Shown: piece by piece, positions 8,301 to 17,500 of the stretch
Position numbering within the stretch: position 1 is the first letter of the stretch
How the letters are laid out: every line of letters begins with the position of its first letter
DNA from: an uncultured Prevotella sp.
GTDB taxonomy: Bacteria > Bacteroidota > Bacteroidia > Bacteroidales > Bacteroidaceae
Direction: 5' to 3'
NCBI GenBank assembly: GCA_900322175.1
Contig: ONYZ01000016.1
Coordinates: 1 to 40,628, forward strand
Length of the DNA stretch: 40,628 nt
Translations under genes and position numbers: made by a program
The notes under the pieces: generated by a model
Told to the model about the DNA's origin: nothing
Seen by the model: the letters and a program-made list of their open reading frames with translations, nothing else
Database searches by the model: none

Positions 8301-8687
8301 GAGCAGGCTTTGCCTAACGGGGTTATAGTCAGGTGAAGTGACATAGAGAGCCGTAGTAAATACTGGTATATTCAATTTGTAAGTACCATCGTCTTCTGTA
8401 AGAACACTATAGCCATTTAATCCATCGGCCTGTACAATGGCTCCGGCAACAGGCTTATGTGTGGCTGCATCTACTACACGACCATGAACCGCACGTGTTT
8501 CATATTGCTTCTGCTTCTTGACGATAGTGCGCTTGCGTGCCGAATCATCCTCGTTGTTATCATCGTCCTGCGCCGAAGCATAGAGTGGGATGGCTAGGAG
8601 TGACAAACTCAGCACCCCCCTAAATAATCTCTGAGAAAGGACAGATAGACTATCCGTCATTTTTCTTCCGTATATCTTGGTAATCAT
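5391..8687 (-). CDS. SusC/RagA-family TonB-dependent transporter (pair 1)
   Basis: This 1098-aa protein starts at the ATG at 8687, whose opening MITK is shared with the next two genes upstream; an internal Met at residue 10 (8660) could also start the signal peptide, which ends YASAQ. An acidic/basic stretch (about 41-66) precedes a carboxypeptidase-regulatory-like beta domain (about 67-145, VHGRVVDAATHKPVAGAIV). The plug follows (about 165-275, with PLVVIDGVI and TALYGAKGANGVILIQTRR), then the 22-strand-type barrel, closing with aromatic-rich strands and the terminal VAGVKFNL. It imports ligand across the outer membrane using TonB energy. It precedes its SusD and follows the 594-aa fasciclin lipoprotein by 34 nt. 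Confidence 0.93.
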   Translation of the reverse strand: MITKIYGRKMTDSLSVLSQRLFRGVLSLSLLAIPLYASAQDDDNNEDDSARKRTIVKKQKQYETRAVHGRVVDAATHKPVAGAIVQADGLNGYSVLTEDDGTYKLNIPVFTTALYVTSPDYNPVRQSLLKGEQQKESRMYPSTFNLEYQVETNVLNNFTANDFKYTNSVNIKEEVQKQLGAQVYTQQRNGAPGVGSVMFIQGLNSLNVNAQPLVVIDGVIIDQQYGRVLLHDGFYNDILSNINPNDIEKVTVMRNGTALYGAKGANGVILIQTRRNKSMATRITATLSAGVVTEPKYLSVMNAEQYRSYASELLKTTNSTIREFKFLNEDPNYYYYTQYHQNTDWKSLVYQTAMTQNYGINVEGGDAVANYNLSVGYVNQQSPLKYNSMDRLNIRFNTDIKLTERFAVRFDASFANSTRNIRNDGAPESYDEGTPTSPAFLAYVKSPFLSPYSYGRGVLSSTHFDIEEESYLSEALANYSGYNWKLGNPAAINEYADAQNKNRFENSMLNLTVTPKYRFNENLSLSEHFSYNLVNTKEMYYIPINGTPSYYVSSIGGYRDNEVRSLASKQNSVMSDTRLDWQNRYDAHFVHIFGGARINWENYTMNSQLGYDTGNDKTPFMSSSLKNANDAGTNDNWNSLAWYAQAEYNYMNRYFLQANLTVEGSSRFGQDGGDLRLFKAAWGVFPGVQASWVMSNESWLAKVKGIDYLRFTAGYDVSGNDDIDYYAARSYFRSQQYLHAIAGLSFDGIGNTKIQWETTRRLNAGLETSLLGNRLALSFNVFKSWTSNLLTQQSLGFLSGLDKNWSNGGKLENTGFDVNATIKVLNLKDWQWQLGGSLGHYKNKITELADDVQYMDSKVYGATIRTQVGQVANAFYGYKSLGVFSTTEDAQNAGLYILADNGVDKNYFGAGDIHFADLDGDHQITEADRTIIGDPNPDFYGNIFTTVAWKRMKLDMRFNYSVGNDVYNYMRAQLESGSRFMNQSTALVRRWQVEGQQTDIPQITFQDPMGNSRFSDRWIEDGSYLRLKSVTLSYDLPLKSEYIQGMQFWIQANNVFTITKYLGSDPEFAMTGNVIGQGIDLGRLAQSRSFVAGVKFNL

Positions 8688-8721
8688 AATGCTTAATTAT
8701 CAATTTTCAATTATCAATTAT
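8688..8721 (-). repeat. AT-rich leader built from TCAATTA-type units
   Basis: The 34-nt gap before the first SusC repeats units such as ATCAATT/TTCAATT. Similar short-unit leaders lie before the fasciclin genes (10507-10540, 12644-12680), ispF (29338-29367) and the lipoprotein gene at 37509. They sit where a translation leader would lie; no Shine-Dalgarno sequence is visible. Confidence 0.5.
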
Positions 8722-10506
8722 TTACTCCTCATGAGGCTTCAGAATGATGCAGTCAATGCGCATTGTACGTGTGTAGACATTGTCCTTCTGTTGCTTACTG
8801 CTGACATAGGTCTCAACTTTCAGCGATACCTGTGGCTCTTCCTCGTCGAGACCGTAGCTGGCTACGGGGAACTTGAAGTTCTCTGCCACCTTTATATAGT
8901 CCACCTCGTCGGGATGGTTTGATGTGGCAGTATTGTTCAACAGGGGCACACCCTCGGTTTTGCTTGTTTTTACTACGCTTCCGTCTTGAACGTGATGGTA
9001 GAGTGTGAACTTCAAATTGGTTGGCAGGCGCTGTATGTCGGTAGCGTTACTGTCGTTGGCTAGAGCAGGAGCGGTAACTACATAGATGTCGTAGCCAATG
9101 TTAGAGAGCACATCCGTGATGTTGAATGTCACGCTATGATTCACTGTGGTGCGAGTTGGTTCAAACTCTACAAAACCATTGTTCGACACCTTATTATAAA
9201 AATCGTTGCCTGATTGTACATAGCGGTTGCGTGGTACAATGGTTTCAATCCATGTGGTATCTTTCGTTCCGTCAACATTGGTGTTAATCTTGTTCACCAC
9301 CTTGCTAACCTCACGGATGCTACCTTGGCTTTCTGCCTCAATAATCTTAGTCTGGAAGAAGGTCTCGCGTTTGTCGATTTTCCAGTCTGAAACTTTCATA
9401 GCCGTGCCATTGCTGCAAGCCACATTGGTACTGCCGTTAAAAACACCATTGCTACTAAACGGACTGAAATACTGATAGTAATGCAGACTGTCGGCACCCC
9501 ATGTACTCTTGCGGGCAATGTAGTAGAGTACTGCATTGGTTGACAGTATTGAGTCCTGAATCATGGCATCTGTGTTAATAGTACGACTGAAAGCCGTTCC
9601 TTTAACGATAGCCATGCGCGTGTTGGTATAGAATACAGAGTCACGCTTATCCACAGTGTTATCGTAATTGAAATAATTCTGGTACTCATCTACCAGTTTG
9701 TTCCATACCTGATTTGTGGGCATGAGCATCCAGTAGGTGCTGTCTTCATTGTTCAGACGGGCATTGAGGAACTTACTGCCGAAGAGGTCGTTCTGCTGAC
9801 GGAACACAGAGTCGAGGTAGACTGTGCGACCGTCTACTATGCCACCCTCTACACTTTTGTCGGCTTGGAACTCCTTGCGGTAGAAGCGCTCGTTATAAAA
9901 GAAATTGTACAGACTGTCTAAGTCGGCATCACGACGCATAAATTCGAATACGTTCGGGAAGAATTCTACCTGTCTACCTACAGTGAACAAGACACCGTTG
10001 CCGTAAAGTTGGTTTTTACTAGTCAGTTCACTGTCACCGATTTTGCTGGAAGTGAGCAGTAGGTTTTTTCCGTTCATCATCACGATGGAGTCGCTACTGG
10101 CACTTGACACTGAGTGATTGTACAGCGCTATATGGTTCTGCAGAAACTCCTTGATGGTGGTGTTGTCGTTGTCGTCAACCTTGCCCTTTTCTGCATTGTA
10201 AGCTGCTATTAGTAAGTCGGCATCTTCTTTTGAGAAACAATCGTTGGTTGGTGCAAAGACGGTAAACACCTGCGATGAGGCCAGTGCTTTGTCATATCCG
10301 CAAGCCTCGACAACGCTTCTGAAATTACTAAGCTGTGAGTCCTGCTGGATAGCCTGCCACAACGAGCCCTCCTTTACGCCTTGCGCAGCACCGTCATAGT
10401 GCTCGTCCCATGTATCTGTGCATGCGACAAACGCTAGGCTGAATGATAAATGACAAATGATAACAGATAAACCTATCAGATGTCTTCTCTTTATCTTGGT
10501 AATCAT
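8722..10506 (-). CDS. Fasciclin-domain (FAS1) surface lipoprotein, 594 aa
   Basis: A lipoprotein signal ends FVAC-TDTWDEH (acylated Cys about residue 29). Residues about 45-190 form a FAS1 domain with LSNFRSVVEACGYDKAL, VFTVFAPTNDCF and a late LFTV strand. A second FAS1-like unit (about 195-400) keeps WMLMPTNQVWNKLV. The C-terminal part is beta-rich (FNITDVLSNIGYDIYVVTAP) and may be an accessory binding domain. FAS1 domains are usually adhesive or carbohydrate/protein-binding. Placed between another FAS1 lipoprotein (34 nt) and SusC (34 nt), it probably serves as a surface ligand-binding protein like the SGBPs of other Sus-type loci. Its 5' end matches that of the 700-aa FAS1 gene, suggesting duplication. 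Confidence 0.82.
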   Translation of the reverse strand: MITKIKRRHLIGLSVIICHLSFSLAFVACTDTWDEHYDGAAQGVKEGSLWQAIQQDSQLSNFRSVVEACGYDKALASSQVFTVFAPTNDCFSKEDADLLIAAYNAEKGKVDDNDNTTIKEFLQNHIALYNHSVSSASSDSIVMMNGKNLLLTSSKIGDSELTSKNQLYGNGVLFTVGRQVEFFPNVFEFMRRDADLDSLYNFFYNERFYRKEFQADKSVEGGIVDGRTVYLDSVFRQQNDLFGSKFLNARLNNEDSTYWMLMPTNQVWNKLVDEYQNYFNYDNTVDKRDSVFYTNTRMAIVKGTAFSRTINTDAMIQDSILSTNAVLYYIARKSTWGADSLHYYQYFSPFSSNGVFNGSTNVACSNGTAMKVSDWKIDKRETFFQTKIIEAESQGSIREVSKVVNKINTNVDGTKDTTWIETIVPRNRYVQSGNDFYNKVSNNGFVEFEPTRTTVNHSVTFNITDVLSNIGYDIYVVTAPALANDSNATDIQRLPTNLKFTLYHHVQDGSVVKTSKTEGVPLLNNTATSNHPDEVDYIKVAENFKFPVASYGLDEEEPQVSLKVETYVSSKQQKDNVYTRTMRIDCIILKPHEE

Positions 10507-10540
10507 AATCTTAATTTTACAATTTACAATTCTCTATTTA
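10507..10540 (-). repeat. AT-rich leader with ATTGTAAA-type units
   Basis: The gap before the 594-aa fasciclin gene carries TTACAATTTACAATT (plus strand), a short-unit repeat of the same style as the neighbouring leaders. No promoter element was seen, which fits co-transcription. Confidence 0.45.
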
Positions 10541-12643
10541 TTACAGATCATCCTCCATCTCGCCGTCGCCGTCGACGCCATAGACGCTCTTAGGAACAAG
10601 CTCTAGATAGTCGAGCATGAACTCGTTGTTGTTTCCCTGCTTACCGTCGCTGGCCACACGGAAACGTACGTAGTGGTCTTTTGTGCAGTCAATGTAGGTC
10701 TGGCACAATACGCGGCGATGGGTACGGTAGTTACCAACAAAGTAGCTCTTTGCCGATGTGCTGAAGTGGAATATAGATCTCGGTGCGCGGTAGGCTCCAA
10801 GGTTCTTTAGCACTTTCTGCTCAGCAGCCTTCTCCTCATCGGTCATATTGTCGTAGTCGTTAGGACCTTCGTCGAATATGAAGCGGTCGCCAAGGAAAGC
10901 TTCGTCGTTAAGGAACTGGGTCATGTCAAGAGGAATACCTTGTGGTATACCGTCGAAGTACACCTGTGCTACACCGCGGGTAGGTAATGCACAGAAGCCC
11001 AGTCTAACCTGCCATTCGCCACTGTGAGGTACAGGAGGTATACGGAACTCGAAGTCGTAATCGCCGAAGAGGTTCCACTCGTCACCTTGCCACGACCAGA
11101 AATTGATGTGGGGGCGGCGCAGTACTACGTAACAGTTAGAGAATGTTACACCATCCAGATATCCCATTGGGAAGTAATAGTTTCGACCGTTCTTTGGTGT
11201 CGAAGCATCGTCGGGTACACCAGAGTTATCATCCTGTGTGGGGTCGCCTTCAAATCGTAGACCATTTGTCATAACCTCGGGGAATACGCTTGAGAAGTCC
11301 AAGCGAATGCGCATGTCTTGTACAGAGTTCTGTACCTCATAGCTAAATGCTACCATGTCGTCGACATAGAAGAAGTGACCATTCAATGCATCGTGTACCA
11401 CATTACCTTCGACAGTGGGGTCAATGTGCTGACCCTCTATCTGGAACTGGTTGTCATAGCGGCGGTTTATATATCGCTCACCTTTGGTGGCGTTGCCAAG
11501 CCATGATGTCACTGTAGCCTTCTCAATCTTAATCATCGTGTGAGGCAGCAGTGTATGGAACCATTCTATAGGATTAATAAGGGTCTCATCGAAGCCGAAG
11601 GCACCCTGTACAACACCAATGTTGACATCCATTGGAGTCAGGTCGGCTGTACCGGCGCAGTAGCGGGTCAGCACGTGATACTGCATAAAGCGCTTCAGTG
11701 GGTTGATGCTGTCTGTGAGGTTGTCAAAACTATGTCCCTCTTTGTTTACATCTTTTGGATATACAGGATCGTAAATTTCACAAGCCTTGTTATAGAGTGC
11801 TCTGAGGTCGCCCTTGGCAATGCCATACTTCGAACTCAGAACTTCGTCTGGTTCTACAAATACGGTGTATCCGTACTTTTTGCTATCGGGTACCCATGCC
11901 ACCTCTTTCCAGAAGTCAGATGTATAATAGTATTTGGGGTACGACTTGCTATTGTAGCTTTCATCCTCTACTAGTGCCATTTGTTCGATGACACCTGTAG
12001 CCACCATTGCTTGGTAGAATGTGGTGAATGGATGGTTTGCATTATCTGCATTATCGCGCAAAACGTCGGCTATGTAACTGTTAGACTTCTCTATTACCAT
12101 GTCAATGGGTTGCATGATACCATTCTCCACAGAGTCGTCGCGCAACTCGAATATGATATGCGCTGTACCTTCCAGGAATACTACGGCATTACTGTCTTTG
12201 TCGAATCCCTGCGAGGTAGCCAGATAACGTCCCAGCATATTGGGAGTAATCAAACGGTCTTGCGTCATCTCCATCGTGGTGTACATATTGTTTACCAGGT
12301 GGTTGCGTGCGATAGTATCGCAGTCCTCGTCGGAGAGTTGTGAAACACTCGTTAGTCCGCGCTCACTCAAGTAGATGTTTACTGCGCTGTCTGATGGTAC
12401 GAAACACGTATAGTGTCCGTATGTAGATAGCAGGTCCATCATGCCGGCACGTTTTACAATTTCCGTAAACTCACTGTATTGTGGACGGTTCTTTAGGAAA
12501 TCGCTAGCCATCTCACCAGTAAAGGTGTAGAAGTTGGCGCTGTCTGGCTCGTCAGAACAGGATACCAGCGTCATGTTAAATGAGATATGACCAATGATAA
12601 ACAGTAGTGCTATCAAAAGTCTTCTATATGCTTTGGTAATCAT
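10541..12643 (-). CDS. Fasciclin-domain (FAS1) surface lipoprotein, 700 aa
   Basis: The signal peptide ends LVSC-SDEPDS (acylated Cys about residue 29). FAS1 domain 1 (about 40-195) shows YSEFTEIVKRAGMMDLLSTY and YTCFVPSDSAVNIYL. A second, more divergent FAS1-like unit (about 205-430) includes YTVFVEPDEVL and LMQYHVLTRY-type helices. The last 270 residues form a different beta-sandwich-like domain with many aromatics (NFWSWQGDEWNLFGDYDFEF) and a final FMLDYLELVPK strand, a common closing strand of galactose-binding-like folds. It follows SusD 2 by 37 nt and precedes the 594-aa FAS1 gene. A role in surface ligand capture is inferred from position and lipidation. Confidence 0.82.
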   Translation of the reverse strand: MITKAYRRLLIALLFIIGHISFNMTLVSCSDEPDSANFYTFTGEMASDFLKNRPQYSEFTEIVKRAGMMDLLSTYGHYTCFVPSDSAVNIYLSERGLTSVSQLSDEDCDTIARNHLVNNMYTTMEMTQDRLITPNMLGRYLATSQGFDKDSNAVVFLEGTAHIIFELRDDSVENGIMQPIDMVIEKSNSYIADVLRDNADNANHPFTTFYQAMVATGVIEQMALVEDESYNSKSYPKYYYTSDFWKEVAWVPDSKKYGYTVFVEPDEVLSSKYGIAKGDLRALYNKACEIYDPVYPKDVNKEGHSFDNLTDSINPLKRFMQYHVLTRYCAGTADLTPMDVNIGVVQGAFGFDETLINPIEWFHTLLPHTMIKIEKATVTSWLGNATKGERYINRRYDNQFQIEGQHIDPTVEGNVVHDALNGHFFYVDDMVAFSYEVQNSVQDMRIRLDFSSVFPEVMTNGLRFEGDPTQDDNSGVPDDASTPKNGRNYYFPMGYLDGVTFSNCYVVLRRPHINFWSWQGDEWNLFGDYDFEFRIPPVPHSGEWQVRLGFCALPTRGVAQVYFDGIPQGIPLDMTQFLNDEAFLGDRFIFDEGPNDYDNMTDEEKAAEQKVLKNLGAYRAPRSIFHFSTSAKSYFVGNYRTHRRVLCQTYIDCTKDHYVRFRVASDGKQGNNNEFMLDYLELVPKSVYGVDGDGEMEDDL

Positions 12644-12680
12644 AATTATCAGTTTTCAATTATTAATTATCAATTCTTTG
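12644..12680 (-). repeat. AT-rich leader built from TCAATTA-type units
   Basis: The gap before the 700-aa fasciclin gene reads TTTTCAATTATTAATTATCA on the plus strand, the same unit as in the leader at 8688-8721. It offers no promoter match. Confidence 0.45.
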
Positions 12681-14501
12681 TTAGTTTGTCTTCTGGTAGT
12701 TATTGTCCTCACCACTACTGAAGGCGGGATTCTGTACCAGATTTTTGTTGACCTTGATTTCATCGTTGTTGTAAGGCCAATAGATGGCATCCATCTTTGT
12801 CAGTTTATTCTGGATGAGCGAGCCTCCAGAGGTAACCTTACGCAATGCGGCATTGACCAGCGTCTGTGTGTTGCCATCACGCTGTGAGCGACGTACAAGG
12901 TCGTACCAGCGCTTGCCTTCAAACATCAGTTCGCGCTGACGCTCTTGCAGTACAAGATCCTCCATCTGAGCTTTTGTCGAATAGTCGGTGGCTACCAACG
13001 TGTCTTGAAGAGTGGCTTGGCAGACAGCACGCTTGTTGACGGCGTTTACCAAACTGAAGGCCTGGGCTAGAATAGGTGTGTTATAGGCTATTGTTTCATT
13101 ATCACTACCTTCGCGCATGGTTTGAGCCAGAGCCTCTGCCTTGAGCAGCATGATGTCGGTCAAACGATAGATAACCCAGTTGGAACCATTGTTGCCATCG
13201 CTATATATATTGACGTATGAAATAGTTGAGGGAGAACTGGAAGTACCGGCAGCATTGATTTGTATATTAGTTGTGGTGTACTTATTGATGCTCTTGAACG
13301 CTTTGTTACAGTTTTCATACATTCGCGCATCGATGTTCTTGTTCTTGTCGGCAAAGATGGTGCGACCGCTTTCTTTGGCGATATCGTCAAATAGGTAGTC
13401 TGACGGAGCCAGATAGCCACGAGCTACACTAGCGTTGCCATAGAACGTGTTGACAGCCGAGTTTGAAAGCATACTATTGCCAGTTGGATCGTCTTTGAAA
13501 ACCAATTGGAAGACTATTTCCTGACGGGCCTGTGCACGTTCTGATTCCACATCATAGCCAAAGAGTGTGGAGTATGCATTGCCGTAAACACCACTCATGA
13601 TGACCTCGCTGACAAGTGGGTAGCCGTTGTAACGTTCAAAGGCGGTGGTGCTGGAACCAGTAGTACCGCTGTAATACCCCAAACTTCCACCCTGTGCGAT
13701 AATATTCTCAGCAATAGTCTTCTTGGAATTAATTACAAGATCGGCGTAATAGATACATTTCTGATAGTCTTTCTTCCACAGATACATCTCGCAGAGCATA
13801 GCATGTATGGCATCTTGTGTGATGCGGCCTGTCTGATATAGCGGTGTGGTAGTAGGATAGTACTTCACAGCCAGTCCCTTGACACGTTCCAAGTCGTTGA
13901 TAAGCGAGTCGAGTACAGTATCGAACTTTGTGGCCGGCAGGTCAAACTTCTGGTCGTCGTCGGTGAAAGCCTCAGTGGAGTAGGGAACATCGCGGAATGT
14001 GCGTATCAGATAGAAGTAGCACAGCGAACGCAGGGCTACCATCTCTGCAATGTTAGCTTGTAGCTCACTCTCTGTGTAACTTGGGTCATTGGCAGCCACT
14101 TGAGGAGCATACTTTATCACCGTGTTACATCTGTTGATAATATTGTAGAAGCCATCCCATGATGTATAGCCGTTGGTGGCCATAATGTTCTCGTTGAGCA
14201 CGTTTAGCAGATTGGCATCGTTGGTGCTGTTCAGTCCGGCACCGATGTTCTCGCTGCGAGCCTCGCCCCAAATAATCATACGACGTATCATAGCATCGCT
14301 CTGCATGCCAGAGTAGCAGCCAGCAATGATGTCGTTGACGTCGGCCTTCTCATTCCAGAAATTCTCTAGTACAATTTCATTCAGTGGCTCTATCTCCAAG
14401 AAGTCAGAGCATGAAGTCATGAAAGGCAAAAGGGCAAAAAGGTAAAATGGTAAAAAGCCTTTCGCCATTTTCCTTACCTTATATGATATTATTGCATTCA
14501 T
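12681..14501 (-). CDS. SusD/RagB-family surface lipoprotein (pair 2)
   Basis: This 606-aa lipoprotein has Cys at about residue 31 (FMTSC-SDFLEIEP). It carries the canonical SusD N-terminus (SDFLEIEPLNEIVLENFW), the FYNIINRCNTVIKYA segment, the EMVALRSLCYFYLIRTFRDVPY helix, a TQDAIHAMLCEMYLWKKDY TPR-like helix and the C-terminal QERQRELMFEGKRWYDLVRR motif. It looks more canonical than the first SusD. The partner SusC lies 39 nt upstream. Met12 is an alternative start giving the same signal peptide. The signal core is coded by repeated TTTTTACC units as in the first SusD. Confidence 0.95.
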   Translation of the reverse strand: MNAIISYKVRKMAKGFLPFYLFALLPFMTSCSDFLEIEPLNEIVLENFWNEKADVNDIIAGCYSGMQSDAMIRRMIIWGEARSENIGAGLNSTNDANLLNVLNENIMATNGYTSWDGFYNIINRCNTVIKYAPQVAANDPSYTESELQANIAEMVALRSLCYFYLIRTFRDVPYSTEAFTDDDQKFDLPATKFDTVLDSLINDLERVKGLAVKYYPTTTPLYQTGRITQDAIHAMLCEMYLWKKDYQKCIYYADLVINSKKTIAENIIAQGGSLGYYSGTTGSSTTAFERYNGYPLVSEVIMSGVYGNAYSTLFGYDVESERAQARQEIVFQLVFKDDPTGNSMLSNSAVNTFYGNASVARGYLAPSDYLFDDIAKESGRTIFADKNKNIDARMYENCNKAFKSINKYTTTNIQINAAGTSSSPSTISYVNIYSDGNNGSNWVIYRLTDIMLLKAEALAQTMREGSDNETIAYNTPILAQAFSLVNAVNKRAVCQATLQDTLVATDYSTKAQMEDLVLQERQRELMFEGKRWYDLVRRSQRDGNTQTLVNAALRKVTSGGSLIQNKLTKMDAIYWPYNNDEIKVNKNLVQNPAFSSGEDNNYQKTN

Positions 14502-14540
14502 ATCTTTAATACTTTATTATTATTTTATTTTCTACCTTTC

Positions 14541-17500
14541 TTAGAATTCTACCGTAATGCCAAGTGTATAAGAGCGTGAGCGAGGTGTCTGCGCCCAGTC
14601 AATAGCGGGGTCATAGCCGCTTGCTGAGATGTCGGGGTCAACACCTGAGTATTTCGTGATAACGAAGGGATTGTTCGCGCTGGCATAAAGTGATGCACGC
14701 GACAGTCCAATCCATTTCAAGTATTTACTCTTGATAGTGTACGAAAGCTGTGCATAGCTCATACGCAGGTAGCTGCCGTCCTCTACAAAACGATCGCTCA
14801 CCAGTGTGTTATAACTAGATGTAGAACCGTACATGGCACGTGGGATGGTTGTAATGTCACCCTCTTTGCGCCAACGGTAGTTCACTGCCTGGCTTTGGTT
14901 ATTGTTGCCAGTCATGGCTTCGGCATTCAAGCGGGCCATGTTCAGAATCTTATTGCCATAACGGTAGTTGAACTGCGTGGTCAATCGCCAGTCACCATAG
15001 TAGAAGGTGAAACCGAAACCACCAGTAAGTTTAGGCAGAGAAGAACCAAGATATACAATATCGAGGGCATTAATCTGGCCGTCGTGATTCACGTCTTCGT
15101 ACATGGCGTCACCACCGTTAAAACGATAGTTCCTTCCAGTTCCGTCGTTGGTGTAGTTGTATATCATACGAACTGGGTTACCTTGTGCATCAGTGATAAG
15201 TTTACCTTCTTCATTAAGGGCAACAGGAGCAGTCTTACCCGATTCAAGGAACTCTTGTCTCTCACTATCGCTCATGTTATTGAAAGTAGAGTAGTTATAC
15301 TGATATACACCCTTGTAGCGGAAACCGTAGATTGCACCCAATGGGTTGTTTAGTTGTACGCGGCGCAGCCACTCGCCGTTACCATAGCCAAATGTCGAGT
15401 TGAGGTTGTTCAGCACGTACTCGTCCATCTCTAGAATCTCATTGCGGTTGTTACCGAAGCTGGCGTTCATGTCGAACTTGAATTTGCCTTTCTTTATAAG
15501 ATCACGAGTGTTGATGTAGAACTCCCAACCTACGTTGCGCATCTTACCATTATTGTGATAAGGTACTGTGGTATATCCTGAGTTGGATGGGATACGGTAG
15601 TTCTCAAGCAGCATATCAGACGTTGTAGATGTGTAGGCTTCGATAGCCATGGTCAGTCGGTCATCGAAGAGGCCTAAGTCAATACCTAGGTTGTAACTCG
15701 ACACCATCTGCCATTTCAGGTCTGTCAGTCGGATGTTGATGGGATACATTGCACTCATGTCAAGATATCTTGATGTTACACCGTATTTTGAGGTGTACAG
15801 ATAATCCTTGTTTGGCTGGTTGCCCACGCGTCCCCAGCTGGGACGTATTGCAAGCATTGACAATGTTGGCTTAAGTTTCTCCATCCAAGGCTCGTCGGTT
15901 ACAATCCACTTCAGTGATGCAGATGGGAATAGTCCCCAACGATTACCTGGACCGAACTTGGTTGTTCCGTCAGCACGCAGTGTGAAGTCGGCAATGTAAC
16001 GTCCTTTGTATGCATAGTGAGCCGAGAATGTGTAGAACATAGAGCGCCACTGATTGTACCAGCTGCTCAAACCTGTAATTTTTCCACCGCCCTGTGTGCC
16101 CTGTATGCCTGCGGCTGCTCCATTCTTGTCTTCTGATTGTCCAGTCGATGATCCACTGGTAAGTTCGAAGCGGGCCAAAGCCATTGCTGTGTGGTCTGGG
16201 TTCTTAAAGGCAGGGATAAGTGTTAGTGTTTGCTTAGTGTTGAACGATACGCTCTTCGACGAACCGTCATAGGTGGTATTTACGCCTGAACCGTCGTTCC
16301 AACTCACTGTTCGCAGTTCCTGTGGATAATAGCGGTTGTTGTACTCGTTAAAGATACTCATATATACCGAGCCACGCCAGTTAAGCTGCCAGTGATCCTC
16401 GTCCATACCCAAGAGCTGATATTGGATGATGAGCTCCGGTGTCATGTCGTAGGTCCTCTGCTGGTTTTTAGCTAAGTTGGCACTAGCTACGGGGTTGGGG
16501 TACTTCTTCTGGTCGCCGTTGAAAATGCCGGATCCGTTTTGTAGCATGGTATAGTAGGCATTTGTATTAGCACCTGTCAGTGGATCTTGTTCGTAGATAC
16601 TCATGTTTGGCATCTTCTTAAGAGCCAGTGCAAGTAAGCCTTCGCCATTACCTTTGAAACTTACCCAGTCGTCGGTATTATACACCCAGTTTTTATCATT
16701 CTTGGTATATGTCAGCGCAAAGTTGGTGCTCACTCTGATACGTTCACTTACGTTATAGTCGAGTGCAACGCGAGTAGAGAAACGGTTCAGTTTCTGTTGG
16801 ATAATAGTACCTGTCTCATGGTCGAAACCGCCACCGATACGGAATGTAGCCTTTTCGCCACCACCGCTAATAGTTATGTAGTGGTTCTGGCGCAGACCAT
16901 ACTGAGTTACAGCGTCACGCCAATCGGTGTTGTTGTTGTATTGTTCATATTCAGAGAATGTGGGGTCGTAGTTAATCTCGCTGATATTGGCAGAAGCTCC
17001 ATCATCCTGAGAAGGGTTGAAGTATGCCTCTTTCAGCAACATAGTATAGTCGTCACCATTCAGCATTTCGTAACCTTTTGGTTGATAGGTACTTGTGAGT
17101 TTCAGCGAATAGGTGAGTTTCGGTGCACCGATGGTACCACGTTTGGTGGTGAGCTCAATGACACCGTTACCGCCTTGTGAACCATAGATGGCTGTAGCAG
17201 CAGCATCCTTCAGTACGCGAATGTCGGCAATATCCTCTGGGTTGATATTCAGCAGTTCTGCAAACTTCTCGTTGTTGGCTGCTGCCATGTCGAAGTTGTC
17301 AAGACTTACTTCGCGGATATTACCATCGACAACGATGAGTGGGTTGGAATTGGTCAGTGACGATAGCGACGAAGCTCCGCGTAGACGCATGGTTGAGCCT
17401 GAGCCCAGGTCACCACTGTTACCAATGATGTCCAATCCGGCAATACGACCTTGCATGGCTTCATCAATGGTGGTGAAAGCCATACCTTCAACATCCTTCA

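Noticed and set aside
8688-8721. TCAATTA repeats as a CRISPR-like or phage attachment site
   Set aside because: The units are 7-10 nt, imperfect, without spacers, and recur before many starts.
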